A DNA stretch of 64,000 nt from Blasia pusilla (GCA_050084515.1 CM114271.1:31310001-31374000); one strand, 5' to 3'; counted from the first letter of the stretch, positions 46,497 to 58,701 are shown. Numbers and translations are program-made. Notes: generated from the letters alone by a model not told the origin.

Positions 46497-49384
46497 TCAT
46501 GTCCTCAAGGTATGGTTCTCCTCTAAGAATTTATCAAGGGCCTTTCTATCATTCTCATCTAGAGTCCATGTCTTGATCAAACCCCTGTTTATAACTCGAA
46601 TGGTCACCAAACTCACTACCATCTCAATATCAATCCATCTAGTATCTACCTCATTATATTTAAACTTGTTCTTGCTATTGCCTACTGGGTAATACCAATT
46701 ACACATGACTTGGCATACAGATTGACCACTTTCATCCAGAGGGACAGGTCTATCTAACAAATCTACTTCATGTCTAGATCAAGCAAAATTGGCTCCATAT
46801 TTCCTCCTAATTTTCTGAACTCTTCCTATCCAAATTATTTCATCACATCCACTTAAAATAGATGCCTCGTTAATGTCTCTAGGCCTTGATGTCTTGCCTT
46901 TTTCTTTACCTTTTCCTCTCCCTTTGTTTGCAACCAATGATGCTCGAGTGGATCTGCATGGTTGAAGAACACTTGGACCTGATGCAAATACAATATCACA
47001 TCCAATATCGAGAATAATCTTCTCACTTTTATCATCTCTATTGTCCATGAAACTATTCCAATGAATAGATTCCTTCACATTCCCTATATGCTGGACCCTT
47101 TTCAGTCTATCTTTTGAAAGAGAAGGATTTCCCACAAGTAGACTAACAAGACTATACTTGTATATCTGACTCCCCTCAAATGTAACTATAGGAGTTACTT
47201 TGTTGATTCTCTCTTGCGTACCATGAAGTTCTGAAGACATGAATTCCTCAAAAACATGACCAACTTCGTACCCAACAACATCTATATCATTCAATCCATC
47301 ATCTAGCATATCATCTCCAAGTAAAGTAGGACTAGTATCACTCGTGTTCCAAAATGCATTTAGTCGACCACCAAATCGCAAGAGTGCTTGGGCAATGGCT
47401 TTTGTCCTTTTTGAAAATTTGTGCCCCTTCTCTTTCCTATTCAGATTTTTTCCTACATCTTGGAGATAGTCCCAGAGTGCTTCTCATCCTCCAAAACATC
47501 CACTCCTATGTGCTAGAATAATGTTTCAAAGGAAAGAAAGAAAATCTTTCCTATCGATTGTTTGATCTAAGAGGAAGTCTAATTTATGTTTCTTCGTCTA
47601 GAGTGCACATACCCTCTTTCTCAAGCCAAAATTGATCAAGCGCAATGTTCTCCTCTTACGAGCATAAGTCCGAGCTTGCAACCGTAGCTCAGGCTTTGTG
47701 AGATAGTCCAATATTATGTGCATCAAAGTTGATCTTGTCCCTTGTCGAGTCCTAGTCTTGTCTGTCAACTCCCATCCTGAAATCCCCCTTTTTAGTCAAC
47801 TTGAAGTACTCATCACAAGTGAGGTGCTTAAAACCACCTCCTAATCTACTAATATACAGAAAATTGATTGATCTGAACGAATCTCTGATGTCCACCCAAC
47901 ACTCTAATGTTGGGTTAAACACCCTCTTCCTAACTCTGCCATCTGCTTCCCACGTTTTTCCTCCCTTCTGATCATGCAATATTGCCTTTACTTCTTTTTG
48001 AATCCCAGAGACCTCAATAGTGTCTCTCCAGTAACCCCATCTCAATTGAGATAACGGAATGTCGGCAAGTTTTTCAGTATGTGAAGGCTCACCTTCAAAA
48101 CCTGCGCCATGTTGAGACCCCCTTGGCCTTGAACACTTAAGTCATCAGCCACCTCTCAAGGGCATTGTTGGGCTTAGTGTCTCTATCGTAAGGTTTCGTA
48201 GGTCTGCCTTCCTTTCATATCCTCAGAGGTGCACAAGCATTTTCCTTACTCAATTCCACACCTCAGAGATGAAACTTGCTCGTCAAATGCTGCTCTAGGT
48301 TTGTTTTCAAGTTCTTATGTGCAAGGGCTAAGTGAATGGTCTCTTTACAATATACACACTGAGCCTTAAACTTGAAAGCCACATCTTGCTCTACAGCAAG
48401 GTCTCCACTCCAATGGATATAAGGTGATTTCTCCAAACCCGAGGCCGAGTTCACCTCCTCCATGATTCTAAGCCCTTCCTCCACTACAAGTCTTGCATCT
48501 AAAGGTTGAGGCCTGCGCATTCAAACTTGGTTCTCTTAGTGACAGGTAAGTTATTCCTCTCTGCCCACCGCCTCTCATGTTGAACTATTAGAATATTTTT
48601 TCTCCAATTATTGAATGTATTGTCAATACATTTCTTGTCCTCTGAGCCATCAGTAGTGCCGTACTCTTCAACACACTCCTCGCAGACAAATCTACCCTAA
48701 GGTTCCCCATGCTTATCAAAGGTTCGTACAAACCATCTATGGTGGTCTAATTTCAGGTCTTTCATCAACCTATCTAATCCCCTGGTCTTACTTTTCCAGT
48801 AAGGCGTGTAGAAGGGTTTCATCAACGATGAACCCCATGTACTCCTCACATCAGCAATATGAACGGGTTGATGTGAGCTCCCACCTACCAAACCAGAGAG
48901 TGAATTATCAATAGCTTCTCCCGAATCGGGGTTGGGCCCACATGGGGACGGAGTAGTGTTACATCCCCTAGAACTGGCCTCTACAAATAGGTCTACAATA
49001 CCTATGCAATTATGATTCATGTCTTCATTATTTGAAAGGCTTGCGACGAATGAGTTACGCTCTGTTGTCAATTCCTTGTTGGTTTTCCCTTCCTCCTCCT
49101 TTTCATCAAATATACCCCTCTCAGTTATACTGTCTATCAAATAAACTTCCTCTCCCATATCCTCTAGCATATTGCAGTCTTCCATGTCCTTATCTAAAAT
49201 TCCAAGTATTCTCTTATCCTAAAAACCAAACTCAACATCTTTCCACTTCTTTGATTTGTTAAGTTTTTCCCTCATGTTCTCTAAGGTTTCCTCATCCTTT
49301 TAAGCATATACCATTAGTGGTTCTGTTTTGTCAACCTCGATCATTGGTAAATAAAGGAGTTTAATTTTGTGTGACATTGGGAGA
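46497..49384 (-). pseudogene. Unidentified minus-strand protein pseudogene with zinc-finger-like motifs
   Basis: Reading the minus strand downward from about 49384, protein-like sequence continues in long blocks broken by single stops and frameshifts. One block (49384-48540) continues through TAA at about 49303, TAG at about 49220 and TAG at 48697, and contains a FVCEECVEEYG cysteine pair. The next (48520-48263) has CVYC followed by LALAHKNLKTNLEQHL, a CxxC...H pattern reminiscent of BED or C2H2-like fingers. Another (48045-47752) has no motif. The last (about 47460-46497) reads through one TGA near 46776 with SRHEVDLLDRPVP following. I do not recognise the family; a DNA transposon gene is one possibility because of the finger motifs. 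Confidence 0.5.
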
Positions 49385-49711
49385 GTTACTGCAGCAAGGT
49401 ACAAGGTGTCATATTACATTCATAAAAAGACAGATGTGGGTTATGAGTCATCCACTCACATGATGTTGGGGAGAAACATCCATTTTAAGAACACTCCAAA
49501 CTATACACATATACTTTAAAATATAAAATATTCACACAAGCGGTGATCATAGTCCAAAATCAAAACCCTATGGGTGTTAGATGATCACCCCATACCAACT
49601 CCGCGTCAATCACCTTCTCTGCCAAAAACTTAAATTATTGTCCTTAAGTGCAACAGCCAGTCATTCACGACAAAATTAGAGGCCTCATACCATCCATTTG
49701 AAAAACCCTAC

Positions 49712-50323
49712 TCATCTATGAATAACATCATGACGCCAACCCATCCTCCACCATACAATCCCACAACATACCCGACTATAACATGGGCAAAAACCTCCCC
49801 TCAACCACTGTCTAGGATATTGTCTAGCCAAGAAAATTCTTGCAGGTGGCAGCAATCCCTCTAGTATGTAGCAGTACTCAAATCGCAGGCACACAATACG
49901 ACCAGAGAAGGCAATGGCCTCATGGATCAAAGCTATAACTTTCCTCATGTGAGGGGAGTTGTCCTCAGTAACCAAAAAGCCATTTTTGTCATGGAAAATG
50001 TGGAGTGTAATCCAATCTGCCACTCCCAACATCAACCATGCCAAAATGGAGTACCAATCCTTGTGCAACAACACAAAATCAGCCATCTGCATATATAATT
50101 GACGGCTTTTTTCAGGAAACTTCCAACATGCTATATGTTTGAACAATGAGATGGGCCAAACTTTGATGAAGATCGTCTTCTTCACATCAAAGGGCAAGGC
50201 TTGAAGTCTTGACTGGAAATAGCAAGAGTCTGAAGGGGACCGGGTCTTGGAGGAGCTACTATCAAAGTGGCTTACCACGTCTGAGTAAAAGATCAACGCA
50301 AATGAGTAGCCATACATATGCAT
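49712..50323 (-). other. Open minus-strand frame of unknown nature
   Basis: A 203-codon frame without a recognisable domain, upstream of the pseudogene at 46.5-49.4 kb on the same strand. It has hydrophobic and aromatic stretches (WLMLGVADWITLHIF) and several Cys and Trp residues near its end. It may belong to the same decayed gene. No signal peptide or family signature can be argued confidently. Confidence 0.3.
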
Positions 50324-50339
50324 TTCATATCACTACCAG

Positions 50340-51190
50340 AACCTAGGACAACAGCAAGGAGTGAGGGAGAGAGTGAGAGAGTGAGGGAGAGAGTGAGAGA
50401 GTGAGGGAGGGGTAGGAAGGATTTTAGGGGAAAGGGAAGGGTAGGGTAGGAGGACTCCTCCCCTCTCTTTCTAGATTCTGTCAAAAGACAAAATTTTGAG
50501 AGAGAGGGAGAAGATTGGCTTGACATTTCTGTCATAAGACACAAACCTCAAGTTTGGGGGTAGGAAGAGAAAAGGGGGGCGGGGGTCGAAGAGAAGGGGC
50601 TTTAGGATCCCCCTCAGGTTTCTGTCTAATGACAAAAACCGAGAGGGGGGGAAAAGGGAGGAATTCAAGGAGGGGGGAAGGGGGGGGGTTTAGGATCCCC
50701 ACTCATGAATCTGTCTAATGACTAGAAAAGATGAGAGGGGGGCGAAAGGGAGGAATTCAAGGAGTTGGGGGAAGAGAAACGGGTGAGGGGGATGGAGGGA
50801 TTCCTTTGAGGTTTCTGTCATAAGATAGAAACCTCTCTCAAGTTTCTGTCCTATGATAGAAACCTACCCATGAGGGGAAGATGCAATCCAGAGAGAGAGA
50901 GGGAGGGGGGGGGAGGGGGGGTTGAACGCGGTTTAATTCCACACCTGAACTTGCTGTAGCAGTAGAGGCACTCCAAAGTACCCTGAAGCAGAAGCAGCAA
51001 GAAGGCAGTAGTAGCAAAACCACCACCACCACCACCACCATCACCTTCTCCAGCACCAGCACCAACAGAACCACCACCACCTTCTGCATCACCAGAAGTT
51101 GCCAAGGCACCCGTAGGAGAACCACCACCACCTTCTCCAGCACCAGCAGCAACAACACCACAACCACCAATAGCAAGAGCGGAAGCCGCA
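50340..51190. repeat. Purine-rich low-complexity block with a recurring 22-base motif
   Basis: GAGAGTGAGGGAGA microsatellite at 50365-50410 and G-rich tracts at 50640-50700 and 50896-50925. Six variants of TTTCTGTCATAAGACANAAACC appear near 50477, 50525, 50620, 50709, 50811 and 50843, with irregular spacing of 30-100 bp. A CCACCA/CAGCAC repeat follows at 51010-51165. Open minus-strand frames here are a result of low complexity. Confidence 0.75.
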
Positions 51191-51478
51191 ACAACAACAA
51201 GTGCAGAAAAAGAAAGTCAGCAACTAGCCAAGAGCCTGAACAGCATCAGTTTAGATCAGACCAAGAGCGAACTCTTGGGGCAAGAAGAGTAAACAACTCG
51301 GATGAAACCTAAGACCCTAAAACCTTGATTCTCCTAATCCAATCGTCTCGAAAATTCAAACACCAAGGAGGGATTGGAGAATGATATGAGGCCATCTAGC
51401 TCTAAAAGCAAAACTTTCTTCTCTTATGGAAATTTGGGAACTTTCAACTGAATCCTTTCATATTCTCCATTAGACGGA
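51191..51478. other. Short unassigned segment
   Basis: Nothing recognisable between the low-complexity block and the 0.6-kb duplication. Confidence 0.4.
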
Positions 51479-51988
51479 CGGTTCAAATCTTCATTTTCAT
51501 GTAGCAGTTTCAAAATAAAAATCTCAAAAGATATATCATGTTTGGTTTTTAATTCCATCCCCACAAGTCAACAAACCCTCGAACTTTGTAGGTTGCTCCC
51601 ACATCCTTCAACAAATCTCCATGAAAAGTTTCAAGACTAGAAAATGAGTAGAGGGAAAGTTGTTTTCTCCGGCTTACGAACACGCAACTTCCTTGTGGAG
51701 GGGATGAAACATAGCATTAGACCGTTGGATCTTAATAAAACGTTTGAGAGAGGTGTAACATCTTATTAGAAGTGATGTGAATGGTTCAGATCATGAAATT
51801 GGCTTTTATAAAGCCTCCAAAAATTTCCTTAGGGTTTTAGGGTTTTGAATTTTAACTTGGTCTTGCAAGATCATTTGCCTTTGAAAAAAATCTATCATTC
51901 TTAGGATGCAGAGATACATGTTCTCAAAACGTTTCAAATTTTTTTAAGGTCTTATGATGAGGGTTTGTCTACATGACCTCACCCAAAG
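51479..51988 (+). repeat. Tandem duplication R4, copy 1 (about 0.5 kb)
   Basis: Starts GGTTCAAATCTTCATTTTCATG and ends TGTCTACATGACCTCACCCAAAG; repeated at 52126-52594. Shared blocks include GGCTTTTATAAAGCCTCCAA (itself an imperfect palindrome) and TAGGATGCAGAGATACATGT. Non-coding. The copies are separated by about 140 bp of unrelated sequence and differ by many substitutions and small indels. Confidence 0.85.
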
Positions 51989-52125
51989 AATATCTACCTA
52001 AAAGCTAGTGGAAATTGTGGACGAGTTGAGTTAATTTTCATCTACAAAAGCCAAAGGAATATTTTGTACGAAACTCATATAATTTCTACTAAAAAAATTA
52101 TTTTCTCATGAATTTAACGGTTCAA

Positions 52126-52594
52126 ATCTTCATGTTCATGTAGCAATTTCAAAATAAAAATCTCAAAATATATATCATGTTTGAAATACCCTAATTTGGT
52201 TACTCCAAAATTTTTAATATATGTCCATGAAAATTTTGAGGACTATAAAATGAGTATAGGGAAAGTTGTGCTCTCCGGCACAAGAACGTGCAACTCCCTT
52301 GTTGGAGGGGATGGAACATAGCATTGGAGCGTTTGATTTGAAAGAAAATTTTGAGGGATGTGAAGCATTCCGCTAGAGATGATGAGAATGGTTTAGATCA
52401 TGAAATTTGGCTTTTATAAAGCCTCCAAAATTTTCCTTAGGGTTTTAGGGTTTGGAATTTTAACTTAGTCTTGGAAGATCATTTGACTTTGAAAAAATCC
52501 ATCATTCTAAGGATGCAGAGATACATGTCTTGAGAAAGTTTCAGACTTTTTGAGATCTTATGATGAGGGTTTGTCTACATGACCTCACCCAAAG
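52126..52594 (+). repeat. Tandem duplication R4, copy 2
   Basis: Second copy of 51479-51988. It ends about 135 bp before the 5' LTR of element 2, so that element inserted next to, or within, this repeat family. Confidence 0.85.
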
Positions 52595-52729
52595 TTTATT
52601 TGTATTTTTTATGTTTTTCAAGAAGGTATTTTTAATTTTCTTTGGGACTTTTAAGATATATATTTTTATTAAATATATATCTAAAATAAAATATTTTTAT
52701 GAATTTACGAACTTGTATCCCTTGCTTTT

Positions 52730-53096
52730 TGTCATGACCATACGGATTATGTCATAGAGTATAGTGTGCTAGTAGAGGCCATACCTTATGTAGGGCCGCA
52801 GTGTCTAGGTAGAGATGCAATTTCATACATAGGGTTGGGGGTTACTCAGTTGAGGGTGACTTTTCCAGTAGGGCCCGCTCTTAGGTTGGAGGATATAAGG
52901 TGGAGTGCACTCAAAGAATAGTTAGATCTTTGAGTTGAGCCTGTTGCGTTGGGAGTTAGCCTTGGTAGTGAGTAGAGCTCTTGGCTATGGTATTCCCGCA
53001 AGCTTCGACCTCGATTCTCCCATCGTGGAGTGGGTTTGGCTCGATTGTATGTGATTCTATACGTGTTTTATAACACTAGGTATTTCACAGATTTCA
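52730..53096 (+). repeat. 5' LTR of element 2
   Basis: Starts TGTCATGACCATACGGATTA and ends ACAGATTTCA, with TG...CA ends. It is nearly identical to 61957-62321 over its full length; similarity stops abruptly after ATTTCA on the right. A GGATATAAGG motif near 52890 could serve as TATA box. Confidence 0.87.
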
Positions 53097-54500
53097 CTCA
53101 AAGAACTAATGTAGATCGATGGTGGCTTCGATTGTAGATCAGTAGGATCTAGTTAGGGCTGATTGTGTACTCAACCGTGGATGTTCGTGGCTTGTGGCCT
53201 ATGTCGGAGGTGTGAATCTGGTGCGTGGTTGGTTGGGAAAGAAGCGCCTTGCTGAGAGCTTTCCAATTCGCTTTAGATCGCTGGATTTCGTCAAGGGAGT
53301 TGGAAGTTATCAAGGATTGAAGATTCTAATTTGTGTTCGACGGTTTTCTGATGTGGAGAGCTTGGAGTGCGGAAGCTCTGTTGAAGTTCATCCAGATTGG
53401 GTGAGAGGTTCCTATTGCTACTTGTATTTTGATCTCATGTGAAGCTATCTGCTTGAGTGTGTGGAGGGTTGCGGATTTCTGCGTGCATGAAACTGGGCGG
53501 AATCGCTGTCGGATTTGCGATTCTGGAGGTGTATGGACAGCAAGTTTGTCTGATTTTTAGCTCGGAGTACAGAGCTCGGTTGTAGCTGATTTTTTGCGGA
53601 GAGATAGCTATGGTGGTCAATTAAATTCTGGTTGAAACAGATTCAATTTTGGTTGAGGATTTGTGGAGAAATCGCTGATTGAAATTTTGCAGACTAGCTC
53701 AAGGTCTGCCTATGGTGGACAGCGGATCGGAGGGGCTGGTTGGTTGGTGACTCATTCATTGTTGGAGACGCCTATCCCATTGGGGGCGCCCTGGTTTAGG
53801 GTGGTTTGTGGTTGCTTGGGGCAAGTGGGCGAGTGGGCGTGAGAGGCGGAGCAAGGAGCAAGCAAGCTTGCTTGCTTGCTTGGGCGTGAGGCAATTTTTG
53901 CAGGATTTGTGATTTGAGTGTCACCCATCTTTCGGTTATTCTGCCTGGAAGATGCTTAATTGCTCAGTTCTTAACTATGCCAGTGTACACATTGGTGTAT
54001 CTCATTTGGTGCCGTTCGGAGATGTGTTAGGCGCTTTATGCATCTCATGTTTTTGGTTGGTGTACTTCTAGCGCATAGTACGGTGTAGCCTCTCCATGCA
54101 GGTGATATTTTCAGGTGCTGCGAGTTCGACTAGCACGTCATCGACCTGCGGCAGAGTAGCTATTACGTTAGAATTGTGTGGTGGGTTCTGTGGATTCAGG
54201 GGGCGCCACATTTGGTGGATTGTGTTACCTTGATTTCCATTTGCGATTGGAGGGTTGTCGTTGGACTTCTTGTGTTTGGATCCCCTCCATCGTTGCTTCT
54301 TGCTTGCGCGCCCATTGTTAGGGTTGATGCTGATTTCCAGAGTAGTGTTACTCCTGTGTGCTACCGATAGTGAGGTTGGAGTGATGACCAGTAGAACGTG
54401 GGAGGCTTCTTGTGGTGATGACAGGTTAGGTTACCTACACCCATAGCTAGTAGAGCTAGAATAGTATAGCGACATCAACGTCACTTGGTTACTTAGTGGT
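53097..54500 (+). other. Leader of element 2
   Basis: About 1.4 kb between the 5' LTR and gag without a supported coding domain. I could not identify a tRNA primer-binding site directly after the LTR. A GCTTGCTTGC microsatellite lies at about 53860-53882. Confidence 0.5.
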
Positions 54501-54506
54501 GGTAAT

Positions 54507-56472
54507 TTGGTGGTAGTGCGGCATTGTCGTTGGTCATCACGGAGCTGTCGGGTGGTCTGGTTGGGGACCGTGGTGCGGATAGTGGTGATTTCACACAGAG
54601 TGGATTTAGGCATCGGCTACCTTTTCCACTTCCGACGGTTGATGAAGAGGAGGACGAGGGTGTTCCAAACACCGAGTCTTCTACGTTGTTATCGAGTGTT
54701 GCAGCTCCACTGATTTGGGACATGGACGGGATATATGGGGCCATGAAGGGCCCACTCGGGTGCAGTGGGTACCATTGAGTTGGAGGACTTCGTGCAAGAG
54801 TTTGATACGTGGTGTGATATGCAGATGTTGCGGAACGCCACGTTGTTTACACCCTTCTTGGCTTGGAAGGGGTTGTTTCAGCACTTGGAGGGACCACCCA
54901 TGGATAATTACCATGAGTTTAGGAAGGACCATTTTGCTGAGATTGAGGCGTGGAGACAATATTAGTCTCCAGGCTATGTGTCTATCACCTATGGTGGTAT
55001 TGGTAGTAGTGCTCCTACTATGCAAGCTAGCCCGACGTTGAGTGCTACGAGTACGATCCGGAGTGGGGGTACCAGTGGAGGTACCCATGGAGGTACCAGT
55101 GGGGGTACTAGTGGAGGTACTAGTGCCCCACCATCGTTTAGCCCAGTTGAAGAAGAAATATCAGGGAGTGAAGACAGAGAAGTTGAGGAGTCTTCAAGAA
55201 TTTGAGCGAAAGACTGGTGAGAGTCTTCGTGAGGCATACACTTGTATGCGACACTTAATTTCAATTACCCAGGGTGTGACTAAGGCTCAGGCAGTCCAGT
55301 TTTGGTATGGGATCTTCGACAGAGAGTTGCGCCGCAGGGTACGTGATGCTACTCTTATGAGTGATGATTCACCCATATTGACCCATGTATTTGCTCTATC
55401 TAAGAAGATTGAGCTTAACATGGTGAAGGAGAGAGTGGTGACATCCGCATTCAGTAGGGATACAACTACTACTTCTCGTGTTCAGCAGCCCACCTCACAG
55501 TCTCGTAATAGTGATGGTGGTAGTAGTAGTGGGAGTCGTGGGGGATACATAGGACCTCAATCAGGTCCTAGAGGGACACTTGCGCAGAGACCATTGCCTT
55601 CATTTGCTGCCCCGCAGCAAGGACAGTCATGTTGGACATGTGGAGGTGATCATGTTAGGAAGTTTTGTCCCCAAGAGGATGGGAGACGGACTTTGGAGGA
55701 TGGGCCTTAGTCGGCCCCAACTCAGTGTGATCATTGCGGAAGACCAGGTCATCCTCGAGAGTGTTGCTTTGATCTTCATCCAGAGTTGAGATCAGGCCAC
55801 GGCCGTGGTGGAGTAGCTCCGAGAGGCCGAGGTGGTAGGGGTGGTAGAGGTGGACCAGTGGTTGGAGAGCCTACGGTGGCCACCCCTACCACTACGACAG
55901 AGTCAGCTATGGCTTCCAGGATTGAGCAGTTGGAGCAGAAGTTGGCTACTATGGCTGGTATCCAGCATAGATCAGGTTCGGGAGCAGGGGCTTCCACCTC
56001 TTATGGAGGGGATGATCTCTCTTATATGGCAAGTGCAACACAGGTTGAGGCATCAGCTGTAGTTACGAGAGGAGCCACTCAAGCGTCAGAGCCACGTGGT
56101 GCTATTGTGGAGTTGGACCCACAGAGGGGTGACGCTGGGAGGCAGGCTAGGCTTCCCCAGTCATTCTTGTTGTCTGAGGTGCTTAGGACTTCATCCATGG
56201 TTCCTACGCAGCCTATTGAGCCGAAAGTGGGGACAGAGGCATCTACATCGCGTATAGTAGACACGGATCCAGCATCCACTACAGTATTGCGGATGGCAAC
56301 TTCAGTGTTGGGATCCCCATTGTTTTCGGCCACGGAGTTGATGGCTTTAGGAGTTCACTTAGCTCCTGTATTTCAGCTAGCAGCCACGTTGTGTGAACAT
56401 GGGGTATTCTTGCTACACATCTTTGAGGTGGATGAGGGTGTTGCGGTGGAGCAACCTCAGTATGTCGTATAG
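54507..56472 (+). pseudogene. Element 2 gag with two zinc knuckles
   Basis: Capsid blocks LEDFVQEFDTWCDM and LAWKGLFQHLEGPPMDNYHEF (54780-54920) are followed, after TAG 54963 and a frame change, by a GGTS repeat of 12-bp units (about 55068-55128). Next come KLRSLQEFERKTGESLREAY and QFWYGIFDRELRRRVRD (55180-55345), the core of retrotransposon gag. Knuckles CWTCGGDHVRKFC (about 55630) and CDHCGRPGHPREC (about 55727) flank TAG 55708 and would bind element RNA. An RGGRGG-rich basic tail and a spacer follow. Stops correspond to TGG and probably CAG codons in element 1 or its ancestor. Confidence 0.8.
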
Positions 56473-56474
56473 CA

Positions 56475-57353
56475 TTGAGTACGGTGCTACTTGGCGAGCA
56501 AAGCGGCAAAGATGGATGCATTACCGGCCCGGCCACCATTGATCGTGAGAGGCTTACACCTGGTGTATGTATGTTGGACAACCGGAGTGGGATATTCCGA
56601 TTGGTGAGTCCTAGAGGACAGGTGTATAGACCAGATAGAGTCTTGTTAGACTCTGGTGCCCAACCTTTGATGTTGGGAAAGGCGGCATGTATTGGTTTGG
56701 GTATTTGGAGGTCAGAGCTTGAGCCTTGCCCATTCCAGATTCAAACATCACTTGGAGGAGCCAATGATAGGTCTCAATTCATGACACGGGAGAAGTTTTC
56801 TATACAGTTGAGACCAGATCATGCGACTGATAGTTCCCGGTTGGGAGTACCTGCAGTGGTCACATCAGCCGAGTCGTATGATGTACTAGTTGGAGGAGCA
56901 GTATTGTACCCGATGGGTTTTCAGATGGATTACTGGACTAAGACAACGTCTTATAGACCTGGTTGGCAGTCCGGGGATGGACGTATGAGCCAAGTTCCTG
57001 TGAGATTTATTTATGGGGCTCGACCAGGAGGGTCTTCCCCAACAGTGTTAGTATATGTGGCTGGTTTTAGTGGAGTAGTCACTTGGCCAGAAGACTTTTT
57101 GGAGGGTAATGTTTCTGCTATGGATTCTCCTGAGGAGGTAGAGGAGGTCTCTATTTTTGCAGCAGTGGCATCTTCATCGTTGGATGTGCCACTTTGGAGT
57201 TCAGGCGGTGCACTACGGGAGGAGGCTGATTGCCTAGTGCATGAGGCTTGGTGTGAGGCTGTTATACCTCACGAGGAAGAGGAGGACCAAAGGCGGACTC
57301 CTACTTCTGGTCCAGTTGGGTTATCCCCTTTGGATAATACACCCATTGTATGA
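56475..57353 (+). pseudogene. Element 2 aspartic protease
   Basis: Open frame of 292 codons in a different frame from gag. The retropepsin motif VLLDSGAQPLMLGKAA lies at about 56640-56690 (Asp codon 56649-56651), followed by EPCPFQIQTSLGG and AESYDVLVGGAVLYPMGF, the usual protease fold. It is continuous with the methyltransferase frame except for TGA at 57351, where element 1 has TGG, so protease and methyltransferase were once one polyprotein. The first residues of the frame may be reached by frameshifting from gag. The active-site aspartate is present. Confidence 0.82.
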
Positions 57354-57359
57354 CAGTAT

Positions 57360-58646
57360 CCGCCAAAGGGCATTTGTGTGTTAGATCTCTTTGGTGGGAT
57401 TAGCACTGGTTTGGCAGCAGTGTTGCAGGCCGGTATTCCTGTGCGGAGATACGTGTATGTGGAGCAAGATGAGACGGCCCAGAGAGTCTCATCCCGACAT
57501 ATTGGTGAGTTGATGCGGAGATATCCTGAGTTGTTGCCGCCATCAGCTATTCGTGGGTACCAGCGTGCTTTGCCATCACACATTGCATTGTTGGGGGCGC
57601 AGGACCTTTAGAGGGTTGGTCCTTTGGATTTGGTGATTGCTAGATGGCCATGTCAGGGTCATACACGTGCTGGTCATGGTGAGGGATTACACGAACCTAG
57701 GTCTCGATTGTTTTGGGAGATGTTACGGGTGTTACGACATCTTCAGGTTCATCAGGCACGTGCTCTAGCTTACATTCTGGAGAATGTTCCATTGTTGGGT
57801 GACACTCGGACCCGGATGATGGCGAGTGTTCATAAGGTGTGGTCTTGGATTGGACCAACGGTGTTGTTGGATGCAGCGCGAGTTGGCTCGCGTGCACATC
57901 GTCCACGCTTGTGGTGGACAACCTTGTTGCCTAGGGAGGTTCTACGTTGAGCATATGATGCAGTGCAGCAGGATCCTTGCCTTACAGTGGATAGTATCTT
58001 GGATACTGGGCGACTTTCTCAGGTGGTGAGGGTTATTGATCGGTCACCCATGGCAATGGTGAACCGTGTGGGCCAGCCTAGAATGGCACTACCCACATTT
58101 GTGAGTTTTCCCTCGTCACATGCATACAGGGAAGGTGGTCTCGGGCTTGTATGGGATTCTCATGTGCGACAGTTGGTGGAGCCTAACGCTGATGAGAGAG
58201 AGCATGCGATGGGATTTGCTACTGGTGTGACATCGGTTGCTTCCATTTCTGAGGCTTCACGACGTCATGTGTTGGGTCAAGCCATGGACCTGAATTGTTT
58301 GACTTGGATTTTGAGTCTTGGTATGGCCGAGCAGCGTCAACTTCGGACTGTGTCTATGGGTCTTCCACCCCTTGTAATGAGCTCCATGGCTACCGGGGCG
58401 GTAGAGGCATCGGCTCGGGGCGAGGAGAGTAGTATTTTGCATCCTTGGAGTAAATGGGATGTAATGGCTGGGCATGTGGAGTTGGTTGCTCATGTTGGTG
58501 GAGGAGTTATTTGCTCAGATGATGGTGTAGCTAAGGGTGTACCATCTTGTGAGGGGTTGCGAGCGACCAATGGCATCGTCCTCCCCCCATTGTGCGGTGG
58601 AGGAGACTTGGGAGCCATTACTTGGGCCCAAGCTTACGGGAGGTGA
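57360..58646 (+). pseudogene. Element 2 DNMT3-like C5-cytosine methyltransferase
   Basis: One frame through 1.28 kb, interrupted only by TAG 57609 and TGA 57948 (CGA in element 1). Motif I is VLDLFGGISTGL (SAM binding). Motif IV is LVIARWPCQGHTRAG with catalytic Cys codon 57651-57653. Motif VI is AYILENVPLLG with its Glu. Motif VIII is GSRAHRPRLWW. The C-terminal part has EHAMGFATGVTSV (IX) and LGQAMDLNCLTWI (X). This linear order and the GLHEPRSRLFWEMLRVLR region resemble DNMT3 rather than the permuted DRM enzymes, although PCQ instead of PCN recalls DNMT1/CMT and bacterial enzymes. Predicted role: methylation of cytosine in DNA, perhaps element cDNA or chromatin around insertions. An extra stretch of about 90 residues after motif X has no known domain. 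Confidence 0.87.
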
Positions 58647-58701
58647 GAAACGACGCTTGACATAGTTCCTACGTGCTTATAGGAGTTGTTTTGCCTTTAG
58701 C

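Noticed and set aside
50838-51200. Leucine- and valine-rich or glycine-rich minus-strand frames
   Set aside because: They arise from CCACCA/CAGCAC low-complexity DNA and have no start, signal or family support.
54176-54446. Short frames in the leader of element 2
   Set aside because: No similarity to gag or to the corresponding leader of element 1; treated as untranslated leader.
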